From assembly GCA_016704305.1 (NCBI GenBank), contig JADJAL010000030.1, forward strand, positions 1 to 58,016: DNA of 58,016 nucleotides, given 5' to 3'. The first letter of the stretch is position 1. The number at the start of each line of letters is the position of its first letter. The notes beneath the pieces are model-generated. The model did not search any database. It worked only from the letters and a program-made list of their open reading frames with translations, and had not been told where the DNA came from. Of this stretch, positions 18,310 to 27,485 are shown piece by piece. The DNA comes from Haliea sp. (GTDB lineage: Bacteria; Pseudomonadota; Gammaproteobacteria; Pseudomonadales; Halieaceae). The position numbers and the translations under genes are program-made.

Positions 18310-19040
18310 TTATCCCCGCCATCGACCTGAAAGACGGACAGTGCGTGCGCCTGCGCCAGGGCCTGATGGATGACAGCACGGTGTTCTCCGATGATCCGGT
18401 GGCGATGGCGGCGCGCTGGGTCGAGGCCGGTTGCCGGCGCCTGCACCTGGTTGACCTGAACGGCGCGTTCGCCGGCGAGCCAGTGAATGGCGAGGTGGTC
18501 ACTGCGATCGCTGCGGCCTATCCAAAGCTGCCGATACAGATCGGCGGCGGCATCCGCAACCTGCAGACGATTGAGTACTACATCAAGGCCGGTGTCAGCT
18601 ACGTGATTATCGGCACCAAGGCGGTGAAGGAGCCGGCGTTCGTGGCCGAGGCCTGCGCCGCGTTTCCCGGCAAGGTGATCGTCGGGCTGGATGCGAAGGA
18701 CGGGCTGGTCGCCACCGATGGCTGGGCCGAGGTGTCCGGGGTGCGCGCCACCGATCTGGCCAGCCGTTTCGAATCCGACGGCGTCGCGGCCATCGTCTAC
18801 ACCGACATCGCCCGCGACGGCATGATGCAGGGCGTGAACGTGCAGGCGACGGTGGCGATGGCGCAGGCATCCAGCATCCCGGTGATCGCCTCCGGCGGCA
18901 TCACCAACATGGACGACATTCGCGGCCTGCTGGCGGTGGCGAGCTCGGGTATCTGCGGCGCGATTACCGGCCGTGCGATCTACGAGGGGACGCTGGATGT
19001 GGCCGAGGCGCAGCGTCTTTGTGATGCGGGGGCAGCCTGA
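18303..19040 (+). CDS. hisA: Phosphoribosylformimino-5-aminoimidazole carboxamide ribotide isomerase
   Basis: Amadori isomerase of histidine synthesis, a TIM barrel of 245 residues. N-terminal M-L-I-I-P-A-I-D-L-K-D-G-Q-C-V-R-L holds the catalytic Asp; the second half repeats the phosphate-binding pattern (I-Y-T-D-I-A-R-D-G, then V-I-A-S-G-G). The ATG at 18303 is inside the hisH end, so the two are coupled. An in-frame GTG 12 nt earlier is unlikely to be used. Confidence 0.97.
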   Translation: MLIIPAIDLKDGQCVRLRQGLMDDSTVFSDDPVAMAARWVEAGCRRLHLVDLNGAFAGEPVNGEVVTAIAAAYPKLPIQIGGGIRNLQTIEYYIKAGVSYVIIGTKAVKEPAFVAEACAAFPGKVIVGLDAKDGLVATDGWAEVSGVRATDLASRFESDGVAAIVYTDIARDGMMQGVNVQATVAMAQASSIPVIASGGITNMDDIRGLLAVASSGICGAITGRAIYEGTLDVAEAQRLCDAGAA

Positions 19041-19042
19041 CC

Positions 19043-19816
19043 ATGGGCCTGGCCAAGCGCATCATTCCCTGCCTCGACGTCGACAACGGCCGCGTGGTCA
19101 AGGGCGTTAACTTCGTCGATATCCGCGATGCCGGCGACCCGGTGGAAATCGCAATGCGCTACAACGAGCAGGGCGCCGACGAGGTCTGCTTCCTCGATAT
19201 CACGGCGAGCTCGGAAGGCCGTGAAACGACGGTGCATACCGTCGAACAAATAGCCGAGCACGTGTTTATTCCGCTGACCGTGGGCGGCGGTATTCGCTCG
19301 GTGGAGGATATCCGCACGATGCTGAATGCCGGTGCCGACAAGGTCAGCATCAATACCGCCGCCATCCACAATCCCGAACTGGTGCGCGAATCAGCCCAGC
19401 GCTTCGGTTCGCAGTGCATCGTCGTGGCGATCGATGCCAAGCGGGTCGCTGATGTCGACGGCCTGCCGCGCTGGGAAATCTTCACCCACGGCGGGCGCAA
19501 GCCCACCGGCATCGACGCGGTCGCCTGGGCGGTGCGCATGGCGGAACTGGGTGCGGGAGAAATCCTGTTGACCAGCATGGACAGGGACGGGACGCGCAAT
19601 GGTTTTGAGTTGGGTGTTACCCGTGCGATCACCGATGCGGTGGACATTCCGGTGATCGCCTCAGGCGGCGTGGGTACGCTGGATCACCTGGTCGAGGGCA
19701 TTACGCTGGGCGGCGCCGACGCGGTGCTGGCCGCCAGCATTTTTCATTTCGGTGAGTTTACGGTGCCGCAGGCCAAGGCGTACATGGCCGCGCGCGGTAT
19801 CGAAGTGCGCCGCTGA
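19043..19816 (+). CDS. hisF: Imidazole glycerol phosphate synthase, cyclase subunit
   Basis: Pairs with HisH to form imidazole glycerol phosphate and AICAR. 257 residues, TIM barrel. The two catalytic aspartates are visible in I-P-C-L-D-V-D-N-G-R-V-V-K-G and S-M-D-R-D-G-T; the phosphate loops are T-V-G-G-G-I-R and A-S-G-G-V-G. It starts 2 nt after hisA. Last gene of the his cluster; its end converges on ctp with only 2 nt between the stops. Confidence 0.97.
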   Translation: MGLAKRIIPCLDVDNGRVVKGVNFVDIRDAGDPVEIAMRYNEQGADEVCFLDITASSEGRETTVHTVEQIAEHVFIPLTVGGGIRSVEDIRTMLNAGADKVSINTAAIHNPELVRESAQRFGSQCIVVAIDAKRVADVDGLPRWEIFTHGGRKPTGIDAVAWAVRMAELGAGEILLTSMDRDGTRNGFELGVTRAITDAVDIPVIASGGVGTLDHLVEGITLGGADAVLAASIFHFGEFTVPQAKAYMAARGIEVRR

Positions 19817-19818
19817 CG

Positions 19819-21120
19819 TCAGGATTCGCCCACGGTTTCTTCCCCGGATGACGGCTTTTTGTCCCGCAACCCGAGGATATTCAGGCCTTTCAGTAGCGCC
19901 AGCGCCTCATACAACTGATTGTCGTCGGCCAACAACGGACTGGCGGCCGCTTTCGTTTTCTTGCTGCCGCCGTTCGCGTTGTCGAGGTGGCCGGACAGAT
20001 CGGCTTCGGTAATCTGGCGCGGCGCGTTGTACGCTGTGATGGTGGCGCGTTCGACCTCGATGTCCGGGATAATGCCCTCGGCCTGTATCGAGCGGCCGTT
20101 GGGTGTGAAGTACAGCGCAGTGGTCAGTTTGATCGCCCGTGAGTCAGACAACGGCAGCACTGTCTGCACCGAACCCTTGCCGAAACTCTGCGTGCCCATG
20201 ATCACGGCGCGGCTGTGATCCTGCAGTGCGCCGGCGACAATCTCCGAGGCGCTGGCCGAACCTTCGTTGATCAGCACGACGACGGGCACGCCGCCGGTGG
20301 CATCACCCGGATCGGCGTCGTAGTACATGTCGGAGTTGGCGACACGGCCCTCGGTATACACCACGTTGCCGCCGTCCAGAAACACGCCGGCCACATCCAC
20401 GCTGGCATTCAGGATGCCGCCGGGGTTATTGCGCAGGTCCAGCACCAGGCCCTTCAGCTTTTCTTCCGACATCAATTTGTCGAGCGCGTTGCGCACATCC
20501 TTCCCTGTGGCGTTCTGGAACTGCGCGATGCGGATATAGCCGTAACCGGGCTCCAGCCAGCTCTGTCGCACGCTGGCGACCTTGATGGTATTGCGCACCA
20601 GGGTGACTTCAAACGGCTGGCTTTCGCCGGGCCTGCCGATAGAGAGCTCGATCTTGCTGCCCTTGGGGCCGCGCATGATGTCGATGGCTTCATTGAGCGT
20701 CATGCCCTTTACCGGCACGTTTCCAAGCTTGAGGATCACATCGCCGCTGCGCAGGCCGGCTTCCGCGGCGGGAGAGCCGTCGATGGGGGAGATAATTTTT
20801 ACGTAGCCGTCTTCCATGCCCACTTCCAGTCCCAGCCCGGTGAACTCGCCGGACGTGTTGTCCTGCAGGCTCTGGAACGCGTCCTCGGTGAGATAGGCCG
20901 AATGCGGGTCGAGGTTCATCAGCATGCCCTGTATCGCATACTCCAGCAGCGTGCTGTCGTCGATTTCCTCGACATAGCCCTGGCGGATCTGGTTGAACAC
21001 TTCCGCGAATGTGCGCAATTCATCCAGCGGCAGCTTGCCCTGTTCCTCCACGGCGTGCAGGGGCGCACAGATGCCAAGGGCGAGTGCGGCGGCGATGCTC
21101 GCCAACGAATTTCGGAGCAT
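19819..21120 (-). CDS. ctpA: Carboxyl-terminal processing protease (S41 family)
   Basis: Periplasmic serine protease. From M-L-R-N-S-L-A-S-I-A-A-A there is a signal peptide ending near P-L-H-A. Then an N-terminal cap (T-F-A-E-V-F-N-Q-I-R-Q-G-Y-V-E-E), a PDZ domain (G-L-G-L-E-V...G-D-V-I-L-K-L-G), and the catalytic core: Ser in N-E-G-S-A-S-A-S-E-I and Lys in S-F-G-K-G-S-V-Q-T. About 433 residues. Upstream in-frame starts at 21135 and 21171 are possible. It neighbours envC and gpmI in the usual gammaproteobacterial order. Confidence 0.92.
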   Translation of the reverse strand: MLRNSLASIAAALALGICAPLHAVEEQGKLPLDELRTFAEVFNQIRQGYVEEIDDSTLLEYAIQGMLMNLDPHSAYLTEDAFQSLQDNTSGEFTGLGLEVGMEDGYVKIISPIDGSPAAEAGLRSGDVILKLGNVPVKGMTLNEAIDIMRGPKGSKIELSIGRPGESQPFEVTLVRNTIKVASVRQSWLEPGYGYIRIAQFQNATGKDVRNALDKLMSEEKLKGLVLDLRNNPGGILNASVDVAGVFLDGGNVVYTEGRVANSDMYYDADPGDATGGVPVVVLINEGSASASEIVAGALQDHSRAVIMGTQSFGKGSVQTVLPLSDSRAIKLTTALYFTPNGRSIQAEGIIPDIEVERATITAYNAPRQITEADLSGHLDNANGGSKKTKAAASPLLADDNQLYEALALLKGLNILGLRDKKPSSGEETVGES

Positions 21121-21256
21121 GAAATCAAAGGGCATGGGTAGCGTCTGCGAACCGGTAACGTGAAGGGCCACAGTCTACCTCATTCAGCCCCGTCAGCGCC
21201 AAACTGGTTGCGGTAAAAGCAGGTTGTGGCTGAAGCAGGCTTGCCCGAACGGTGAA

Positions 21257-22438
21257 TCATTGCTTGCACCAGTTCGCGGGATTGGTGGGTTTGCCATTGT
21301 GGCGAATTTCAAAATACAGGGCTGTCTGCTCTTCGCCGCCGGAGTTGCCCACTGTGCTGATGGGGGTGCCGGCGGTCACCCACTCACCCACCTCGCGCAA
21401 CAGACTTTCATTGTGGGCGTACAGGCTCATGTAGCCGTCGCCGTGATCGACGATCAGCAGCAGGCCGGAGCCGCGCAACCAGTCGGCGTACACCACGCGG
21501 CCATGATGGATGGCCTTGACGGTGGTGCCCTCCTTCGCCGGTATGGTGACGCCCTGCCAGCGCATCTTGCCGTCGTTGCGCGGGCGGTCGAACTGGTTGC
21601 TCGGTTTGCCATCGACCGGCCAGGGCATCTGGCTCTTGGCACTCTGGAAGCTGGCGAAGTTGGACGGCAGTTCAAGCTCGACGACGGCTTCCTCAATGGC
21701 GCGCAACACTTCTTCCAACTGCTTGCGATCCTGCTCTTTTTGCTTGAGTTGCGCGCTGATGCCGTTGATGCTGGCGCTGACTTCCTCTACTGCGAGCTTG
21801 CGATTGGCCTGGGCCGCCGTGAGATCCGTCAGTTGCTGCTTCAGTGTTTCGCCGCGCGCTGCCAGCTCTGCCTGCGTGCTATCGATGCGTTGTTGCAGCT
21901 CGGCCAGTTCCCGCAAGGTCGCGCGGTACTGCTCCAGCAGCGTGTTGCGCGCCTTGAAGAAGTAACGGTAATAGCCCAGTGAGCGGGCGACGGTGTGTGG
22001 ATTCTCCTGGTTCAGCAGGATCTTGATCTCGCCCTGGCGACCCATCTGCCAGGCCGTCTTCAATTCCTGGGCGATGCGCGCCTGTTGCTTGTCGCGCGCC
22101 TGTGCCAGCTCCGCGCTTTTCTCCTGCAGGGTAACCAACTCTTGCGCACTGCTTTCCAGTGCCTGCTGGTTCTCCGATATCTGGCGCTGCAGCGTGCCAA
22201 GCTCCACCTCCGCCTCTCGCAACTGCTGCTGCAACTCGTCCTGGCGGCTGCTCGCGTCCGACATTTCCTCGGTGATGCTCTTGATGTCCGCTTCCAGCTC
22301 TTCCAGCTTCTCCCGTGTTTCCTCCTCATCGTGTTGCGCGAGGCTGGCGCAGGGCAGTCCGCTCACCAACAGCGCGAGCAGCAGGCAGCGCCACTTGGCT
22401 GCGGGAGTCAGGGATCGCCTGCGCGGTTCAGGCATCAT
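21257..22438 (-). CDS. envC: Murein hydrolase activator EnvC
   Basis: Activates periplasmic amidases at the division septum. 393 residues: signal peptide (to about residue 34), a long coiled coil (about 38-250, dense in E, Q, L heptads), then a C-terminal LytM/M23 domain (about 285-393) with T-V-K-A-I-H-H-G-R-V-V-Y-A-D-W-L-R-G-S-G. The zinc ligands of active M23 enzymes are largely missing (G-M-R-W-Q-G-V instead of an H-x-x-x-D), as in EnvC, so it is an activator rather than a hydrolase. Lies between ctpA and gpmI, same strand. Confidence 0.93.
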   Translation of the reverse strand: MMPEPRRRSLTPAAKWRCLLLALLVSGLPCASLAQHDEEETREKLEELEADIKSITEEMSDASSRQDELQQQLREAEVELGTLQRQISENQQALESSAQELVTLQEKSAELAQARDKQQARIAQELKTAWQMGRQGEIKILLNQENPHTVARSLGYYRYFFKARNTLLEQYRATLRELAELQQRIDSTQAELAARGETLKQQLTDLTAAQANRKLAVEEVSASINGISAQLKQKEQDRKQLEEVLRAIEEAVVELELPSNFASFQSAKSQMPWPVDGKPSNQFDRPRNDGKMRWQGVTIPAKEGTTVKAIHHGRVVYADWLRGSGLLLIVDHGDGYMSLYAHNESLLREVGEWVTAGTPISTVGNSGGEEQTALYFEIRHNGKPTNPANWCKQ

Positions 22439-22468
22439 GCACAGCCGGTGGAGGATTGCCCGCGCAGG

Positions 22469-24025
22469 TCACGCTGGCGGCGTTAACAGACTGCTGCCGG
22501 TCATTTCGGGCGGCTGCGGCAGTTCCATCAGGCCCAGCAGGGTCGGGGCGATATCGGCCAGTATGCCGCCAGACGCGCGCAGCCCCAGCTTCCGCGCGCC
22601 GATGTACACCAGGGGCACCAGCTCCGTGGTGTGCTGGGTGTGGTGCTGCCCGGATTCATAGTCCTGCATCTGCTCGCAGTTGCCGTGGTCGGCCGTGACC
22701 AGCGCCTGTCCGCCCACCTGCAACAGCGCCTGCTCCACCCGGCCCAGGCAGGTATCGAGTGCTTCCACCGCTTTTACCGCCGCCGCGTATACACCGGTGT
22801 GGCCAACCATGTCCCCATTGGCGTAGTTGCACACGATCAGGTCGAACTTGCCGGAGGTAATCGCGGCCACCAGTTTGTCGGTTACCTCCGGCGCGCTCAT
22901 CTCGGGTTGCAGGTCGTAGGTCGCGACATTGGGCGAGGCGACCAGCACGCGTTCTTCGCCGGGAAACAGTGCTTCGCGACCGCCGCTGAAAAAGAACGTG
23001 ACGTGCGCGTATTTTTCCGTTTCGGCGATGCGCAACTGTGTCATGTTGTGCTGCGCAATATAGTCGCCCAGCACGTTGTCGAGTGTTTCCGGGCCGAACG
23101 CGCAGCTGGCGGTGATGTCTTTTGCGTACTCGGTGAGCGTGACGAAATCGGACAGCTGTGGGACGCGCTCGCGCTGGAAATGGTCAAACCCTTTATCGAC
23201 GAACGCGCGCGTCAACTGCCGCGCGCGGTCGGAGCGGAAATTCATGAAAATGACCGTGTCGTTATCGCCCACCACGGCGGCGCTTTCTCCCTCGCCATGG
23301 ATTACGGTGGGCAGCACAAACTCATCGTTTTCGTCGCGCGCGTAGGCATCGCGCAACGCATCAGCCGAGCAGCCGGCGCGAAAATCGGCCTTGCCTTCGG
23401 TGAGCATGCGGTACGCCAATTCAATGCGATCCCAGCGGTTGTCCCTGTCCATCGCATAGTAGCGCCCGCAGATGCTGGCCGTGCGACCACAGCCGAGTTC
23501 AGCAAACAGCGCGTCCGCCTTCTGCAGGGAGGGTCCTGCGCTGCGCGGCGGCGTATCGCGGCCATCGAGAAATGCGTGCAGGTATACGTGCTTCGCGCCG
23601 CGCGCGGCGGCCAGGCGAATGGCGGCGAAGATCTGCTCCTCGTGGCTGTGCACGCCGCCGGGCGAGAGCAGGCCGAAGATGTGTACCGCCGCGCCTTTCG
23701 CGACCGCCTTGTCGATGCCGCCAGTCAATGCGGGGTTGTGGTTGAAGCTGCCGTCCCTGATCGCCTTGTCGATGCGCGTGATGTTCTGGTAGATCACGCG
23801 GCCGGCGCCAAGGCTCATGTGGCCGACCTCGGAATTTCCCATCTGCCCGCCAGGCAGTCCCACATCCTCGCCCGAGGCGGAAATCAGCGTATGCGGCGCA
23901 GTCGCCCACAAGCGATCCCACACCGGAGTGTTGGCGCCTGCAATCGCATTGTCTTGTGTTTCCTCGCGGTAGCCCCAGCCATCCAGCACAATCAGGACTG
24001 TGGGTTTCTTCTTCGTCTCGCGCAT
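22469..24025 (-). CDS. gpmI: 2,3-bisphosphoglycerate-independent phosphoglycerate mutase
   Basis: Interconverts 3- and 2-phosphoglycerate in glycolysis; manganese enzyme of the alkaline phosphatase superfamily, cytoplasmic. 518 residues, typical. First metal site V-L-I-V-L-D-G-W-G-Y; nucleophilic Ser in Q-M-G-N-S-E-V-G-H; further metal ligands in V-T-A-D-H-G-N-C-E and G-D-M-V-G-H-T-G. Same strand and order as in many relatives (gpmI-envC-ctpA), so probably one operon. Confidence 0.97.
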   Translation of the reverse strand: MRETKKKPTVLIVLDGWGYREETQDNAIAGANTPVWDRLWATAPHTLISASGEDVGLPGGQMGNSEVGHMSLGAGRVIYQNITRIDKAIRDGSFNHNPALTGGIDKAVAKGAAVHIFGLLSPGGVHSHEEQIFAAIRLAAARGAKHVYLHAFLDGRDTPPRSAGPSLQKADALFAELGCGRTASICGRYYAMDRDNRWDRIELAYRMLTEGKADFRAGCSADALRDAYARDENDEFVLPTVIHGEGESAAVVGDNDTVIFMNFRSDRARQLTRAFVDKGFDHFQRERVPQLSDFVTLTEYAKDITASCAFGPETLDNVLGDYIAQHNMTQLRIAETEKYAHVTFFFSGGREALFPGEERVLVASPNVATYDLQPEMSAPEVTDKLVAAITSGKFDLIVCNYANGDMVGHTGVYAAAVKAVEALDTCLGRVEQALLQVGGQALVTADHGNCEQMQDYESGQHHTQHTTELVPLVYIGARKLGLRASGGILADIAPTLLGLMELPQPPEMTGSSLLTPPA

Positions 24026-24345
24026 GAAAAATTCCGACCGGACAGGATGGTTACAGTGGCTTAAAGCGCGGCATTTTAACCTGTCCGGGCAGGCAGTGCA
24101 TTGTCTGTCTGCCGGGCCTGTGTGTTGTTACACAGTTCGTGTCGCAGTGCGCAAATGCGCGTTATCCAGTGGCCAAGCGCGCGCCATGTCGGGCTGTTGG
24201 GCTGGTTGCGCTGTGGCAGACCTTGTATACTTGCGCCCCTCAGATCGACCGGAAGCGCGGCCCGTCGGGAAGACACAGCACGCACGATACGCGCGCCCCA
24301 ATCGTCAGCAGCCGCAGTCCCCAACAGGTACCAATAAGCAAACAC
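24026..24345. other. Divergent promoter region gpmI / yibN
   Basis: 320 bp between two divergent genes. It holds an inverted repeat around 24090-24114 (GCCCGGCA-like arms near CTGTCTG) and a TATACT (-10-like) near 24227 facing yibN. No small gene is convincing. Confidence 0.35.
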
Positions 24346-24759
24346 ATGGCATTATTCCTCGAATTTCTGGCGCAGCAATGGATGCTGGCCGCCGCCCTGC
24401 TGGTCGTCGCCGTGCTGCTGTTCCTGCACGAAGCCCGCAAATCCGGCCCGTCGCTGTCGCCGCAGCAGGCGATCAACATCGTTAACGCGGAGGAAGGCGT
24501 CTTTGTCGATTTGCGCGACGCCGCCGAGTTCAAGAAGGGGCATATCGTCAACGCGATTAATATCCCCGCCGCCAAGCTGCCCACGCGCACGGTCGAACTG
24601 GAAAAATACAAGGACAGGCCGGTGGTGCTGATCTGCAAGATGGGCCAGCAGTCGGGCGCGGCGGGCAAGCAATTGAAGGCTGAGAATTTCACGAAAGTCT
24701 ACAAGATGACCGGCGGCATGATGGAGTGGACCAACCTGCAACTGCCCACGGTTGCGTGA
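24346..24759 (+). CDS. yibN: Membrane-anchored rhodanese-like sulfurtransferase (YibN type)
   Basis: 137 residues. Residues 8-27 form one membrane span (Q-W-M-L-A-A-A-L-L-V-V-A-V-L-L-F-L), then a cytoplasmic rhodanese domain with F-V-D-L-R-D-A-A-E-F and the active loop L-I-C-K-M-G-Q-Q-S-G carrying the catalytic Cys. A longer in-frame extension upstream lacks any start support; the ATG at 24346 matches the family. Sits with grxC and secB as in most gammaproteobacteria. Confidence 0.93.
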   Translation: MALFLEFLAQQWMLAAALLVVAVLLFLHEARKSGPSLSPQQAINIVNAEEGVFVDLRDAAEFKKGHIVNAINIPAAKLPTRTVELEKYKDRPVVLICKMGQQSGAAGKQLKAENFTKVYKMTGGMMEWTNLQLPTVA

Positions 24760-24773
24760 TCCGGGCACTCCTT

Positions 24774-25112
24774 ATGAGCCAAGGCGTCACAATCTACACC
24801 ACGCAGTACTGCCCCTACTGTATTCGCGCGCGCAATCTGCTCGATGCCAAACGCGTCAGCTACGAGAATATTGCAGTGGACCACGATCCGCAGTTGCGCC
24901 GGGAGATGATGACGCGCAGCGGTCGCAGTACGGTGCCGCAGATCTGGATTGGCGAGCAGCACATCGGTGGCTGTGACGACATGATGCTGCTGGAACGCCA
25001 GGGGCGCCTGGACGAATTGCTGGTGCGGGCTGCCGTCGCGCTGAATCCGCACCCTGAAACAATAAACATCAACTGGAGGATGGCTGAATGGCCGATGAAC
25101 AAGCAGCAGTGA
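24774..25112 (+). CDS. grxC: Glutaredoxin 3 with C-terminal extension
   Basis: Glutathione-dependent dithiol oxidoreductase. The redox motif C-P-Y-C occurs at Y-C-P-Y-C-I-R-A; the cis-Pro T-V-P-Q-I-W-I-G and the G-G-C-D-D glutathione site are present. Glutaredoxin 3 is usually about 85 residues; this frame runs to 112, and the last 25 nt overlap the secB start. The extra tail may be real or due to loss of an earlier stop. Confidence 0.92.
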   Translation: MSQGVTIYTTQYCPYCIRARNLLDAKRVSYENIAVDHDPQLRREMMTRSGRSTVPQIWIGEQHIGGCDDMMLLERQGRLDELLVRAAVALNPHPETININWRMAEWPMNKQQ

Positions 25113-25567
25113 ACCAACAACAGTTTTCGGTACAGCGCATCTACACAAAGGACCTGTCCTTTGAATCCCCGGCCACGCCGGCCGTTTTCAGGAAGCAGTG
25201 GCAGCCGAAAGTAAATGTCGACCTCAACACCAAAAGCACTGCCATCGATGCCGAGGGAAATTTTGAGGTCGTGTTGGCTATCACCATTACCGCGAAAATA
25301 GAGGAGGAGACGGCGTTCCTGGTAGAGGTGCAACAGGCGGGAATCTTTCATATCAAAGGCTTCGACGGTGACGACCTGCGCCGAATTCTGGGCACTGCGG
25401 CGCCGAACGTGCTGTTCCCCTATGCCCGCGAATCCATTGATACGCTGTGCGTGAAAGGCGGGTTTCCCGCGATCATGCTGTCGCCGGTAAACTTCGACGC
25501 CGTCTACCAGCAGGCGCTGGCGCAGGCGCAAAACAGCTCAAACGGTGGCGCACCGGCCAAGCATTGA
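25088..25567 (+). CDS. secB: Protein-export chaperone SecB
   Basis: Tetrameric chaperone that hands unfolded preproteins to SecA. 159 residues; seen: Q-R-I-Y-T-K-D-L-S-F-E-S-P, the beta-strand pattern F-E-V-V-L-A-I-T-I-T-A, and L-F-P-Y-A-R-E-S-I-D. GGAGG ribosome site inside the end of grxC, 5 nt before the ATG. Confidence 0.97.
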   Translation: MADEQAAVNQQQFSVQRIYTKDLSFESPATPAVFRKQWQPKVNVDLNTKSTAIDAEGNFEVVLAITITAKIEEETAFLVEVQQAGIFHIKGFDGDDLRRILGTAAPNVLFPYARESIDTLCVKGGFPAIMLSPVNFDAVYQQALAQAQNSSNGGAPAKH

Positions 25568-25593
25568 GCCAGCCATAGGTACGACCAAAGGGG

Positions 25594-26052
25594 CTAAGGG
25601 GGGAAGCCCAGCTGACGCAATCCTTCGTAGACCACCAGTGCGGCCGCATTGCTCAGGTTGAGGCTGCGGCTGTGTGGCGTCATCGGAATGCGAATGGTGC
25701 CGGCGGCGCCAAGGCTGTCCAGCACGGCTTGCGGCAGGCCGCGGGTTTCGGGGCCGAACAGGATGGCATCCCCCGCGGCGTACCGGACCTGGTGATAGGC
25801 GGTGCCGCCTTTGGTCGTGGCGGCCAGGATGCGCGGCTCGCCGTGTTGTCGGCTGAAACTCGCAAGGTCCGGGTAGAGTTGAATGTCGGCAAACTCGCGG
25901 TAGTCGAGGCCGGCGCGGCGCATTTTCTTGTCGTCGAGATCGAAACCCAATGGCTCGATAAGATGCAGCGAGCACCCGGTGTTGGCGCATAGGCGGATGA
26001 TGTTACCGGTGTTGGGTGGAATCTCCGGTTCGTACAGCACTATTTTCAGCAT
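25594..26052 (-). CDS. trmL: tRNA (cytidine/uridine-34 2'-O)-methyltransferase TrmL
   Basis: SPOUT methyltransferase acting on the wobble position of leucine tRNAs. 152 residues, starting M-L-K-I-V-L-Y-E-P-E-I-P-P-N-T-G-N. The AdoMet knot motifs L-F-G-P-E-T-R-G-L-P and I-P-M-T-P-H-S-R-S-L-N-L-S-N-A are intact. Faces secB tail to tail. Confidence 0.96.
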   Translation of the reverse strand: MLKIVLYEPEIPPNTGNIIRLCANTGCSLHLIEPLGFDLDDKKMRRAGLDYREFADIQLYPDLASFSRQHGEPRILAATTKGGTAYHQVRYAAGDAILFGPETRGLPQAVLDSLGAAGTIRIPMTPHSRSLNLSNAAALVVYEGLRQLGFPP

Positions 26053-26081
26053 GCCTCACGGTATACGCAGGCTGCGCAAAA

Positions 26082-27485
26082 CTAAAGTCCCAGATCCTTG
26101 ATTTTGCGGGTCAGCGTATTGCGTCCCCAGCCCAGCAGTTCCGCAGCGTCCCGTTTGCGCCCCTGCGTGTGCTGCAGCGCCACGTCAATCATCACCTTCT
26201 CGAAGGCCGGAACCGCCTGTTGCAAAATCTGCTGCTTGCCTTGCACCAGCTCATTGCGCGCCCAGCGATACAGCAGGTCCGGCCACTCGGACTCGCCGTT
26301 GGCCTCGGGTTTGGATGTGCCGGTGCCGAGCTCGGGGGGCAGGTCGCTGAGATGGACTTCCCGGCCGGAGGCCATCACCGTGATCCAGCGACAGCAGTTC
26401 TCCAACTGCCGCACATTCCCCGGCCAGTCGAGCCCGACCAGAAACGCCTCGGCCTCGGGCAGCAGGATTTTTGTTTCGCCCCCGAGCTCCTTTGCCGCCT
26501 GCTGGAAAAAGTACTTCATCAGCCGGGGAATGTCCTCGCGCCGCTCGGACAGCTTGGGGATATGGATGCGGATGACGTTGAGCCGGTGGAACAAATCCTC
26601 GCGAAAGTCGCCGCGCTGCACCAGGTTTTCCAGGTTCTGGTGGGTGGCCGCGATGATGCGCACATCGACATTCACCGGGACGTGGCCGCCGACGCGGTAG
26701 AACTCCCCGTCGGCCAGCACCCGCAGCAGGCGGGTCTGTGTTTCGGCCGGCATATCGCCGATTTCATCCAGGAACAACGTGCCGCCATCGGCCTGCTCAA
26801 AGCGGCCCTCGCGTTTGCTGTTGGCGCCGGTGAAGGCGCCCTTCTCGTGCCCGAACAGTTCCGACTCCATCAGATCCTTCGGAATGGCCGCCATATTCAG
26901 CGCGATAAAAGGCGCGTTGCTGCGCGGGCTGTGGCGGTGCAGGGCGCGGGCCACCAGTTCCTTGCCGGTGCCGGACTCGCCATTGATCAGGACGGTGATA
27001 TTGCTGTGCGCCAGGCGCCCTATTGCGCGAAACACCTCCTGCATCGCGGGTGCTTCACCGATAATTTCGGTGTGCGGTACTTCTTCCGGCGCGGGGATAT
27101 TGCCTTTCTTCTCACGGGCGTGCGCGAGCGCACGCTCGGTCACAGCGATCATCTCGTCGAGGTCAAAAGGCTTGGGCAGGTATTCAAATGCGCCCTTCTG
27201 GTATGCGGCTACCGCGCTGTCCAGGTCGGAGTGCGCGGTGGTGATGATGACAGGTACGTCGGGATGCTGTTCCTTGATCCGTGTCAGCAATGCCAGGCCG
27301 TCGGTGCCGGGCATGCGAATATCGCTGATGATGACGTCGGGCTGGGTTTTGACGACCTGGCGCAACAATTCATCGGCATCGGCAAAACTTTCATTGGCGA
27401 TACCTGCCTGGGTGAGGGCGCGTTCCAGTACCCAGCGGATGGAATTGTCGTCGTCTGCTATCCAGACTTTTGAGTGCCTACGCAT
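26082..27485 (-). CDS. ntrC: Nitrogen regulation response regulator NtrC
   Basis: Sigma-54 enhancer-binding activator. 467 residues from the ATG at 27485. Receiver domain (1-120) with phosphorylated Asp in V-I-I-S-D-I-R-M-P-G; AAA+ domain with Walker A G-E-S-G-T-G-K-E, sigma-54 loop G-A-F-T-G-A, Walker B L-F-L-D-E-I-G; Fis-type C-terminal helix-turn-helix R-D-A-A-E-L-L-G-W-G-R-N-T-L-T-R-K. The start overlaps the ntrB end by 8 nt, so they are cotranscribed. Likely activates glnA through the sites at 31098-31135. Confidence 0.97.
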   Translation of the reverse strand: MRRHSKVWIADDDNSIRWVLERALTQAGIANESFADADELLRQVVKTQPDVIISDIRMPGTDGLALLTRIKEQHPDVPVIITTAHSDLDSAVAAYQKGAFEYLPKPFDLDEMIAVTERALAHAREKKGNIPAPEEVPHTEIIGEAPAMQEVFRAIGRLAHSNITVLINGESGTGKELVARALHRHSPRSNAPFIALNMAAIPKDLMESELFGHEKGAFTGANSKREGRFEQADGGTLFLDEIGDMPAETQTRLLRVLADGEFYRVGGHVPVNVDVRIIAATHQNLENLVQRGDFREDLFHRLNVIRIHIPKLSERREDIPRLMKYFFQQAAKELGGETKILLPEAEAFLVGLDWPGNVRQLENCCRWITVMASGREVHLSDLPPELGTGTSKPEANGESEWPDLLYRWARNELVQGKQQILQQAVPAFEKVMIDVALQHTQGRKRDAAELLGWGRNTLTRKIKDLGL